Shown: piece after piece, positions 6,217-12,666 of the stretch
Numbering within the stretch: the stretch's first letter is position 1
Layout: every line of letters starts with the position of its first letter
Source: Candidatus Gottesmanbacteria bacterium
GTDB taxonomy: Bacteria > Patescibacteriota > Microgenomatia > JACPZF01
DNA length: 12,690 bases
Reading direction: 5' to 3'
NCBI GenBank assembly: GCA_016195615.1
Contig: JACPZF010000036.1
Coordinates: 1 to 12,690 of the forward strand
Notes under the pieces: model-generated
Databases searched by the model: none
Seen by the model: the letters and a program-made list of their open reading frames with translations, nothing else
Told to the model about the DNA's origin: nothing
Made by a program: the position numbers and the translations under genes

Positions 6217-6316
6217 AAAAACGGGTCCTGCCGGAGCTCGTCTTGCCAGAAGTTGTTTTGATCCGCCGATTGGCGGACAAAAAACTTGGACAAAACTCGC
6301 TCCGTCACCCGTTTTT
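6217..6316. repeat. 100 bp palindromic element that breaks the GT-C gene
   Basis: The ends are a perfect 10 bp inverted repeat, AAAAACGGGT (6217-6226) and ACCCGTTTTT (6307-6316). The centre is TCCGCC-GATT-GGCGGA (6262-6277), flanked by an imperfect longer stem (AGTTGTTTTG against CAAAAAACTT). It contains the GGGTCCTGCC motif at 6223. Its length is 1 modulo 3, which equals the frame offset between the two halves of the host gene. Confidence 0.85.
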
Positions 6317-6389
6317 TTCCCTTAAATATCAAAGAGGCATGGGGAGCAACACTAACACTTTTAGTTTTCTATTTATATTTTCGGGCCTT

Positions 6390-6423
6390 GACGCAAAAAA
6401 CTGCTCGAGCATATTTTTGCGTC
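6390..6423. repeat. 34 bp palindrome with TGCTCGAGCA core inside the GT-C gene
   Basis: GACGCAAAAA (6390-6399) and TTTTTGCGTC (6414-6423) are perfect arms around TGCTCGAGCA (6402-6411), with two mismatched pairs between. Core and flanking A-run match the intergenic palindrome at 2089-2128, and both read QKTARA in the plus frame. It may be replaced rather than inserted sequence, since the host protein looks continuous here. Confidence 0.65.
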
Positions 6424-6530
6424 GGATTGGGTTTGGTTTTGCTTTTTTTTGAGAAATACAACTACGCGATGCTTTTGGTATTAACTTTTGGGCTAGAAGC
6501 GATGGTGGAATTAGTATTAATATTATTTAT

Positions 6531-6595
6531 TGTCATACCGAATTTATTTCGGTATCTAAGGCATATAAAGATCCTGAAACGAGTTCAGGATGACA
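6531..6595. repeat. 65 bp double-hairpin repeat inserted in frame in the GT-C gene
   Basis: It is bounded by TGTCA (6531) and TGACA (6595). It holds ATACCGAA/TTCGGTAT (6535-6555) and ATCCTGAA/TTCAGGAT (6571-6591), each an 8 bp perfect stem. Both halves are widespread bacterial dispersed-repeat sequences. It adds the polar segment IPNLFRYLRHIKILKRVQDD between two membrane helices. Confidence 0.85.
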
Positions 6596-7194
6596 GTAAA
6601 ATAGTCTTAAAAAATATTATTCTTAGACAAGCGGCGATTTTTTTACCGCTACTTATTTTTGCCTCCTGGTGGATTTTAACCCCTACCAATAAGCTCGGTT
6701 GGTTTTTCGATATTATGCGTTCGGATTGGAATCCGGTAACGGTGGGCGTTGGAGATAAATGGCAGTACCTTTTATATTTTGTCCAAAGCATAAAAACGAG
6801 TTACACTTTTTCCAACGTTTTATTTTTAGTAATTTTAATTGGTTTCTTGGCAAGCTTGACGGCTTTTAATGTTAAAAAAGTCAGAGTCTTGGCAGTTTTT
6901 TTTATTTTAAATTTTACTCTAGGAACTTTGCACTGGTATAACCTGCAGGATAGGTATATTTATACGAGCATACCAGTGCTATTTTTACTGGTTGGATTTG
7001 GATGGAGTAAGGTTTTAGCGAAAATAATGGGTCCTGCCAGCGGGTTATTTTTAATATTTGCTCTTCTTGTCTTAAAGGATTTTACATCTCTTCCTTCATA
7101 TCTCAAGGCCAACGCCACGCACATGCTGTTATCGCCGATGTATAACGAGAGCGATTATCACGACACGCTTTTTAATTATGATTTTGAAAAATGG

Positions 7195-7225
7195 CCTCGC
7201 GGAGCGAGGTCTGGCTCCGCCAGAC
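7195..7225. repeat. Two adjacent GC hairpins in frame in the GT-C gene
   Basis: CCTCGC-GGA-GCGAGG (7195-7209) is followed directly by GTCTGGC-TCC-GCCAGAC (7209-7225). They encode PRGARSGSAR in the soluble C-terminal tail, out of character with the AT-rich surroundings. Confidence 0.72.
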
Positions 7226-7361
7226 AGGAAACAACAGAACAGGTAATTGATTACATTTTAGATAAAATAGATATCAATAAGCCCATTGAAATTGTCGGCT
7301 ACACGGCTGAGATTTCGCCGGATTGGGTGGAGTTACGGATGGCGCTGAGAAGGCGAGATAA

Positions 7362-7398
7362 AAGTATTAAGTATAAAGTATTAAGTAGTAAGTATAAT
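7362..7398. repeat. AAGTATT minisatellite in the tail of the GT-C gene
   Basis: The units AAGTATT, AAGTATA, AAGTATT, AAGTAGT and AAGTATA are tandem. They encode SIKYKVLSSKYNK. This is the same unit as at 1632-1666. Confidence 0.62.
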
Positions 7399-7567
7399 AA
7401 ATTTTTGGTAACGGTAGAAGTAAAAACGACGTCTCGGCTTTATACTTATGATTATAAAAGAGCAAATGCTTGGCAACTGGAGAAGGTAAAAGAGATAGAA
7501 AAAAATTATTCCGACAAACTTATAGAGGAAAAAGATTTTAAGGAATTGGGAGTAAAAGTGAAAATTT

Positions 7568-8791
7568 ATGAAAATTACTATTAAAAAAAACTTTCTTTCT
7601 GATCACAAAATATTCCTTCTGGTTTTACTAGCACTTATTATTCGTTTGGCCATTGCTGCCTTCTTTTTTGGTTCTTGGGACACCGAATCGGTCTATGTGA
7701 TTGCTGATCTTTTTAAAAAAGGCAGTTTTATTTATAACGATACTTGGAGATTTAACAATCCGCCGGTTTGGATTTGGCTCATTGGCATATTAGCCTTTAT
7801 TGCTGATAAAACAGGAATTCCTCTTTCTTTTTGGGCCAAAACACCTTTTATTTTGGCTGATTTTGGCGTAGCTTTTCTAATCTATAAACTTAGTCAAAAG
7901 CTAACTAGTAATAAAAACACGCCGGTAAAACTATCCTTGATTTATCTTTTTTCTCCCGTTTCTCTTTGGGTCAGCGCTTATCAAGGACAGCTTGAGAGCC
8001 TGATGCTATTTTTGGTTTTATTGTCAGTTTGGTTTTTAACCAAAGACCAAGAAAATAATTTTAAAAGTATCGTTAAAAGCAGCCTGGCTTTGGGTATGGC
8101 GACGACGATTAAGCTCGTACCTTTGGGACTCATTCCGGTTTTTTTAATCTATCTCTTAAAGAAATTTTTAAAGGAAAAAGAATCAGCTTTCAGAATTTTA
8201 GGGAAGTTAGGAATTTTCGGGATATTAGGGGTACTGCCAGTAATATTAGTTTTTATTCCGTATCTTTCGGTTTGGGAAAATGGCATTATTCCTCATGTCA
8301 TTGGTTATAAAACGGCGTGGGGGATTTGGGGTCCGTCGCTTCTTTTAAGAAATGTTTTAGAATATTTTAAGACGCCGAATTGGTTTTTGGATTTAGTAAG
8401 CCTTTTTAAAAATCAGACGCTGACGGTGGGGATGGTGTCAATTATTTCCTATTTAATTATTTTTTGGCGCAACTACAGTCTTTTAACCTCGGTTTTTCTG
8501 ATGTTTCTGGCGATTACTGTCTTTTCGCCTTTTTTAGCCCCACAGTATCTCTTGTGGGTAGTACCGTTTTGGCTTCTGCAAAGGCAAAATTTGAGATTTT
8601 TTATTCTTTATAATTTTTTAACGATAATTTCGTTCTTTTTGCTTTTTACGATCTGGCAAATGCCGGAAATTTTTGCTTTTTGGAGCAGGATTTTCGCGGT
8701 AGAGTCAAAAAATTTACAGTTGATTCCTTATTCTATCGTAACGATTTTGGCTTGGATACTGGTTTTAGTAAAATTTTTTAAAACCTTATAA
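7568..8791 (+). CDS. GT-C glycosyltransferase of the GT87 (PimE)/PIG-M-like type
   Basis: The product has 407 residues with about ten membrane helices and no soluble tail. The first outer loop has SWDTESVYV with Asp38 and Glu40, the expected catalytic acids, followed by RFNNPPVWIW. FSPVSLWVSAYQGQLESLML (128-147) and SPFLAPQYLLWVVPF (320-334) are the signature stretches of mannosyltransferases related to GT87 and PIG-M. These transfer a hexose, usually mannose, from a polyprenyl-phosphate sugar on the outer face of the membrane. The ATG at 7568 lies inside the end of the preceding gene (17 bp overlap), suggesting translational coupling. It is the last gene of the plus-strand cluster and, unlike its neighbours, carries no visible repeat. 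Its 3' end overlaps the convergent gene by 64 bp. Confidence 0.82.
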   Translation: MKITIKKNFLSDHKIFLLVLLALIIRLAIAAFFFGSWDTESVYVIADLFKKGSFIYNDTWRFNNPPVWIWLIGILAFIADKTGIPLSFWAKTPFILADFGVAFLIYKLSQKLTSNKNTPVKLSLIYLFSPVSLWVSAYQGQLESLMLFLVLLSVWFLTKDQENNFKSIVKSSLALGMATTIKLVPLGLIPVFLIYLLKKFLKEKESAFRILGKLGIFGILGVLPVILVFIPYLSVWENGIIPHVIGYKTAWGIWGPSLLLRNVLEYFKTPNWFLDLVSLFKNQTLTVGMVSIISYLIIFWRNYSLLTSVFLMFLAITVFSPFLAPQYLLWVVPFWLLQRQNLRFFILYNFLTIISFFLLFTIWQMPEIFAFWSRIFAVESKNLQLIPYSIVTILAWILVLVKFFKTL

Positions 8792-10497
8792 ATTACAACC
8801 TCATTGTTTTTAAAAACTTCACTAAATAGACCAGGTTGGTATTTGGTAATATCACCAAGAGCCTTTTCTTCATAGCCGACAAAAATATAATTGATGTGTT
8901 CGCGGGAGAGAATTTTTTTTACTTCTTCCTTAGTCATTTGTCCCCCATAAAATTTGGTAACGAAAGGAAGTTTATCGTAGTAGCCCGGGGTATGAAAAAA
9001 ATCGCCCAAAAAAACGCGGCGGCCGGAAATCGCGGGAATAACATGACCGGCATTGGGTAAGGATAGGAAGACATCATTTGCCTCAGTGTGGTCTTTGGCC
9101 CAAACCAGACTTTCATACCAAGGTTTCGGCGGATAGCTAAAAAGGTCCAGGTTGGGAGTCTTGCCAAATTGATAGAGCTCACGATCAAGACCCTGCTTAA
9201 AGTTGGGAAGACCGAAGATGAGGATAATAGTTGTTGTAATTATAAGAAGTTTTCGGTGCCGGTTAACCAAATTTTCCTGCGGGGTCAAAATCCCTCGCCT
9301 TTCGCTCGGGATGGGACTCCTCAGAAAATTTGTTAACCGTCTCCGAATTTTTTCGATTAAATCAATGAGTCCGTACATGGCCAAAATCGACCAGCCGAGA
9401 AGATAGGGGGTTTGAAAGTAGCGCTGTTTACTGGTTTCTAAAAAATAAAATCCCAAAAAGAACAAAAAAATATTTGAGCTTAAAAAAGAAAGAAGGAGAA
9501 GTCCTAGCTGTTGGGTTTTTTGTAAAAATTGTTTTAGACCAAGTAAGCTTAAAAAAATGAGTGGTCCTAAAACGACCAAAAATCCCAACAGAGTAGGCAG
9601 AAGAGGAGATTTAAAATCGGCTTGGACAAAATAATGCTCCCACCAGGAAGCGTTTTGCCAGGCGGAATTTTTGCTAAAAACCCATTGCCAATAGAGAAGG
9701 GGAAGAGAAAGAAAAGCGAGAAAAAGATAGTATTTGGCAGATTTTAATAAACCGACAAGATGAGGTTTTTTATTGTTCAATATATGTATAATAACTTTTA
9801 GAAGTAAGTAAAAGATAATGGTAAAAATCAGACTAATGGACGTAATTCCGTGGATTAAGCCGGCAAGGAGGGTAAGCGAAAATAAGATTATATAAGTCTT
9901 ATAAGTTTTGTAAGTCTTATAAGATAAATAGAGAATAATAAGAAACAAACTCATGCCGATCAACTTATGCGGCTCGAAACCCAAGCGGTTGATCAAATCC
10001 GGCGGCTGGTAAAAATCAAAATAAGCTTTTAAATTGAGTCCGGTTTTGGTAATTTCGGGCCAGAAAAGACCGCCATAGAAAAAAGAAAGAATTAAGGTTA
10101 ATTTTTGCCAAAGCGTATCTTTAATGAATTTAGTGATAAACCAGAAAGAAGTAAGAATATAAATAATTAAAAACAAGGAGCGGAATAAGTAAAAAGCAGC
10201 GACAACAGAAAGTCCCAGAAGATGTCCGATTTTGCCCATTACTAAGTATTCGATGTGAACGAAGGAATCATCGTGGGGTACGTTCGTATAAAAATCGCTA
10301 ACCGTGGTCCGATTTAAAAAACCTTGATTGGTGTAAAAAAGATAGATATAGTAATCAGGCGTGTAGCGCTCAGCGCCAAGATAAACCCGATCTGGTGGAG
10401 TCTGGTGTAGGTGATAAACGTAAGGAGAATACTGAAGGATTAGAAGAATTAGAGAGATTAGAAAGAGAAACGGGAAGTCTTTTTTAAAAAACGACAT
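8728..10497 (-). CDS. Polytopic GT-C-like membrane protein, paralogue of the 289-2043 gene
   Basis: The product has 589 residues from the ATG at 10497; a GTG at 10503 would add two. It has about twelve hydrophobic segments. PPDRVYLG (34-41) and TPDYY (46-50) are conserved in place with the 289-2043 protein, as are a QRYFQTPYL-type motif and the C-terminal soluble domain: WAKDHTEAND, PAISGRRVFLG, INYIFVGYEEKALGDITKY. GT-C-type sugar transfer or glycan assembly is inferred from architecture only. A 78 bp palindromic repeat adds residues ~387-412 in the loop before the last helix, the same loop that carries a hairpin in the paralogue. YKTYKTYKT comes from a 9 bp minisatellite. The C-terminal ~16 residues (KNFTKTSIQAKIVTIE) are encoded opposite the end of the GT87-like gene. 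Confidence 0.8.
   Translation of the reverse strand: MSFFKKDFPFLFLISLILLILQYSPYVYHLHQTPPDRVYLGAERYTPDYYIYLFYTNQGFLNRTTVSDFYTNVPHDDSFVHIEYLVMGKIGHLLGLSVVAAFYLFRSLFLIIYILTSFWFITKFIKDTLWQKLTLILSFFYGGLFWPEITKTGLNLKAYFDFYQPPDLINRLGFEPHKLIGMSLFLIILYLSYKTYKTYKTYIILFSLTLLAGLIHGITSISLIFTIIFYLLLKVIIHILNNKKPHLVGLLKSAKYYLFLAFLSLPLLYWQWVFSKNSAWQNASWWEHYFVQADFKSPLLPTLLGFLVVLGPLIFLSLLGLKQFLQKTQQLGLLLLSFLSSNIFLFFLGFYFLETSKQRYFQTPYLLGWSILAMYGLIDLIEKIRRRLTNFLRSPIPSERRGILTPQENLVNRHRKLLIITTTIILIFGLPNFKQGLDRELYQFGKTPNLDLFSYPPKPWYESLVWAKDHTEANDVFLSLPNAGHVIPAISGRRVFLGDFFHTPGYYDKLPFVTKFYGGQMTKEEVKKILSREHINYIFVGYEEKALGDITKYQPGLFSEVFKNNEVVIYKVLKNFTKTSIQAKIVTIE
9261..9338. repeat. 78 bp palindromic repeat inserted in frame in a membrane protein gene
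   Basis: GGTTAACCAAATTTTC (9261-9276) faces GAAAATTTGTTAACC (9324-9338), an inverted repeat with a single-base gap. The GC-richer interior has a weak second stem (TCCCTCG against CGGGA). It is 26 codons long and encodes RLTNFLRSPIPSERRGIL and TPQENLVNR between RRR and RKLLIITT, with no frame change. Confidence 0.82.
9891..9926. repeat. Four 9 bp units (TATAAGTCT) within the membrane protein gene
   Basis: The units TATAAGTCT, TATAAGTTT, TGTAAGTCT and TATAAGATA are contiguous. The period keeps the frame and yields YKTYKTYKT on the minus strand, in a loop between helices. Confidence 0.7.
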
Positions 10498-10503
10498 AAT
10501 CAC

Positions 10504-10532
10504 AGCATATCAAATTTAAAACCTAGCCTCAA
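10504..10532 (-). promoter_or_regulatory. Promoter of the 8728-10497 gene, likely leaderless
   Basis: On the minus strand there is TTGAGG (10532-10527), a 17 bp spacer and TATGCT (10509-10504), each 4 of 6 to consensus. The ATG follows the -10 by 6 bp, where transcription would start, so the mRNA would have essentially no leader. Confidence 0.45.
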
Positions 10533-10549
10533 TCCGATGATACATCGGA
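10533..10549. repeat. TCCGATG-ATA-CATCGGA hairpin
   Basis: A perfect 7 bp stem lies directly upstream of the -35 of the 8728-10497 gene and 38 bp after the dockerin gene stop. On the minus strand the T-run precedes the stem rather than following it, so it is not a canonical terminator. An operator role is possible. Confidence 0.5.
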
Positions 10550-10592
10550 AAAAAACTAACAGTGTGACCAACGAAGTATTAGTTATGGATTA

Positions 10593-12494
10593 TTAGAAGG
10601 CTGTAATTGAGCATTTCGAGCAATAGATTTCAGAGCTGCTGTTGCTATTAAGAGGGATAAATGTTCTTAGGTATTGGTAATTGTGATACCCTGGTGTGCT
10701 GGTAACTTTGTTTCCGTGAGAATCTTTGTAATAAATCCAATCACCAGGGTTGTTGCCGTTATAAGTTCTTAACTCAAACATTTCCCACATTCCTGTATCG
10801 ACGAATTTTTGAAAATACATATTCATTCTCATCTCGACATCATTTTCGTGCCAGGTCGCTTCCAGAGTAGTGTAATAGTTTCCCGGACTGGAATTAAGAG
10901 TGGCATCCTTGCCATAGAATTTTTTATCTCCGATGCGAATATAAAAATCCGAAGCGGAGAGCTTTGCATAAGAAGTAGACCAGTTTATAGAATTTGCTTG
11001 ATTAACCACAGTACGGCCAAAATTTTGTACCAAAACATTATAATCAAAAATATCAACCCGGCAATTATTATCAATATCAGCTACATTATTGCAAACTGAG
11101 CTGTCAAAATTTTGAACCAAGAGATTGTAATCAAAAATATCCACTTTGCCGTTGTTATCCAAATCGCCGGGAATCAAATTAGGAACATTTATTTTAAGCG
11201 GTGAAGATTCTGTCAAGACATTATATTTAAAATCATAAGCCGCAACCTTGGTTCCATAGGCAAAACTAATCCAAGCATCACCGGTTAAGTTTTTAGTACG
11301 TCCCTTAACATTGATTACCTGAAGACCTAAACCAGTAATGGTTTTATTTGGTCCGGATCCAACCACAATTCTGGCTGTGCCATAAGTGTTATCAATCGCT
11401 GAAGGAGTGAGAATTTGGGGAAAATAACTTTCATTTGGTACGATCGAGAGCAGTTGGATTCTCGAGGGATCAAAGTATAATTGAAAATCCGCGGCGGTGA
11501 CTTTATTCAAACCGGTATCCATGAGAATTGAGGTTTGAAACTCAGTAGTCGGATTAACTTGTAACTGATCAGTTACAAACGAAAGTTTTGTTTCGGGCTT
11601 ATTAAAAGTTAACTGCTTGACAGATTTGGCGTTAAAAATCCTGGTGGCTGGTTGCTGGCTGCCGTAAGAATTGAAGTTAAATTCATCTCCTGAAACTTCA
11701 ATTTGATAACCCAATAGATTACTAAGATCATCATATGATGATCTTACCAATAGCGGATTGTAATAATACGAAGTAGAAGAGGGAACAGAGGAAAAGGTCG
11801 ACCAAAGAGGCTGGATGCAAGGGGTGGTATTGCATAATAAACTGGTATCGAGTTCAAAAAGATTAAATTGGGAATTCCATTCGTCTGCTTTTTTTAATAT
11901 TCCGGTATATTTAACCGAACTTTGAGTTTTCACTACTTCACCATAATTCCATATTTCCATTCCTAAATAGTTTGGCAGAGGCCACCAGGGAAGAAGATCG
12001 GTGGTGTAGCAGAATTGTCCGCCGCTATCGTTGGGATAGCATTTTGTGCCGACATCCTGCTGCAGCTTTCCTTCAATTAAGACCGTTTTGTTAACATAAT
12101 CCTGCAGGTTACCAAAAGGGAAATTAGTAAAGTGATAAGTTCTTCCGTCTTCGGTTTGCAAAAGATAGGTTGGAATATCAGAAGGAGTTATTGTTGGCGT
12201 GACTGTTACTGCTGACGGGGTGGAAAAACCAAGAACCCTTCCTTCGTTTTGCGGCGCCAGAGCGATTTTAGCAGAATTGGTAATTCTGCCTACGCCGCCT
12301 TGGAATTTAATAATCGTGCCTATTTCAGTTATTTTTAATTCGTTGGAAGCAAAAGAGATAGGTCCGCCGCCGGCTTTGCTTTTGAGATTTGTTCTTTGGG
12401 TTAAGGCCACAAAAACCGTCAGAGGAATAGCTGCAGTCACGGCCACCAAAGCGACAAAAAGAGGTAGATTATGCCGTAAATTTAAATTAGGCAT
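10593..12494 (-). CDS. Membrane-anchored cohesin + dockerin surface protein
   Basis: The product has 633 residues. Residues ~10-32 are one hydrophobic helix after a short basic start (signal anchor or uncleaved signal). Residues 45-295 form beta-rich extracytoplasmic sequence, including YLLQTEDGRTYHF, with four Cys (152, 162, 221, 226). Residues ~301-425 resemble a cohesin domain (KLSFVTDQLQVNP, FQLYFDPSRIQLLSI, ARIVVGSG). Residues 441-493 are a type I dockerin with two calcium loops, GDLDNNGKVDIFDYNLLVQNF and ADIDNNCRVDIFDYNVLVQNF, in which Asp/Asn at loop positions 1, 3, 5, 9 and 12 are kept. Residues 503-616 are a separate domain (ASDFYIRIGDKKFYGKD, ATWHENDVEMRMNMYF, LRTYNGNNPGDWIYY) whose function I do not know. 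Cohesin and dockerin on one chain could allow self-assembly or binding of a partner. It is a single gene with its own promoter. Confidence 0.82.
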   Translation of the reverse strand: MPNLNLRHNLPLFVALVAVTAAIPLTVFVALTQRTNLKSKAGGGPISFASNELKITEIGTIIKFQGGVGRITNSAKIALAPQNEGRVLGFSTPSAVTVTPTITPSDIPTYLLQTEDGRTYHFTNFPFGNLQDYVNKTVLIEGKLQQDVGTKCYPNDSGGQFCYTTDLLPWWPLPNYLGMEIWNYGEVVKTQSSVKYTGILKKADEWNSQFNLFELDTSLLCNTTPCIQPLWSTFSSVPSSTSYYYNPLLVRSSYDDLSNLLGYQIEVSGDEFNFNSYGSQQPATRIFNAKSVKQLTFNKPETKLSFVTDQLQVNPTTEFQTSILMDTGLNKVTAADFQLYFDPSRIQLLSIVPNESYFPQILTPSAIDNTYGTARIVVGSGPNKTITGLGLQVINVKGRTKNLTGDAWISFAYGTKVAAYDFKYNVLTESSPLKINVPNLIPGDLDNNGKVDIFDYNLLVQNFDSSVCNNVADIDNNCRVDIFDYNVLVQNFGRTVVNQANSINWSTSYAKLSASDFYIRIGDKKFYGKDATLNSSPGNYYTTLEATWHENDVEMRMNMYFQKFVDTGMWEMFELRTYNGNNPGDWIYYKDSHGNKVTSTPGYHNYQYLRTFIPLNSNSSSEIYCSKCSITAF

Positions 12495-12499
12495 GTAAA

Positions 12500-12531
12500 A
12501 TTACACTAGATTAATCTAATCCAATTGTCAA
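12500..12531 (-). promoter_or_regulatory. Promoter of the dockerin gene with a 12 bp palindrome
   Basis: On the minus strand a perfect TTGACA (12531-12526) is followed by either TAGTGT at 17 bp (12508-12503) or the better TGTAAT at 20 bp (12505-12500). The ATG at 12494 is 5-8 bp from either, so the transcript is leaderless or nearly so. TAGATTAATCTA (12507-12518) is a perfect palindrome in the spacer and a candidate operator. Confidence 0.5.
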
Positions 12532-12619
12532 TAAGAAAGAAATGAGTAAATGTAGGGAGGTCAGCACATAGTATACAGTTTTCCGATAAACAGAGATTTG
12601 TAAATTATCGTAATACCGC

Positions 12620-12647
12620 TTTACAGATATTCGGCCAGGAATATGAT
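12620..12647 (+). promoter_or_regulatory. Sigma70-type promoter for the gene starting at 12667
   Basis: TTTACA (12620-12625), a 16 bp spacer and TATGAT (12642-12647), each 5 of 6 to consensus. The start would fall near 12654, just at the Shine-Dalgarno. The rest of 12532-12619 shows nothing recognisable. Confidence 0.5.
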
Positions 12648-12666
12648 GGGTTGGGAGGTAACATAT

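Larger units (their letters stand above)
5904..7584 (+). pseudogene. PMT/ArnT-like GT-C glycosyltransferase, frameshifted by a 100 bp repeat
   Basis: The first part (from GTG 5904) has VINWDEGTHAIWG with Asp25-Glu26 in the first extracytoplasmic loop, and FAYPPFGSWL. These are the catalytic loop and PP motif of GT39/ArnT-like enzymes, which move a sugar from a polyprenyl-phosphate donor to protein or lipid. The second part has EKYNYAMLL, about seven more helices, QDRYIYTSIPVLFLL and a soluble tail. The two lie in different frames, and the switch falls inside the repeat at 6217-6316. Deleting those 100 bp joins LSKQLFS to PLNIKEAWGATLTLL with no stop, giving a normal protein of ~527 residues. 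As it stands the N-terminal part ends at 6452 and the rest has only an internal TTG (6286) as start. Further repeats at 6390, 6531, 7195 and 7362 stay in frame. The end overlaps the next gene by 17 bp. Confidence 0.82.

Noticed and set aside
10533..10549. Possible rho-independent terminator after the dockerin gene
   Set aside because: The stem is good, but the T-run is on the wrong side for a minus-strand transcript, and no plus-strand gene ends here.
12199..12498. 99-residue plus-strand frame opposite the dockerin gene start
   Set aside because: It is a shadow of the signal-anchor region; no Shine-Dalgarno or family features.
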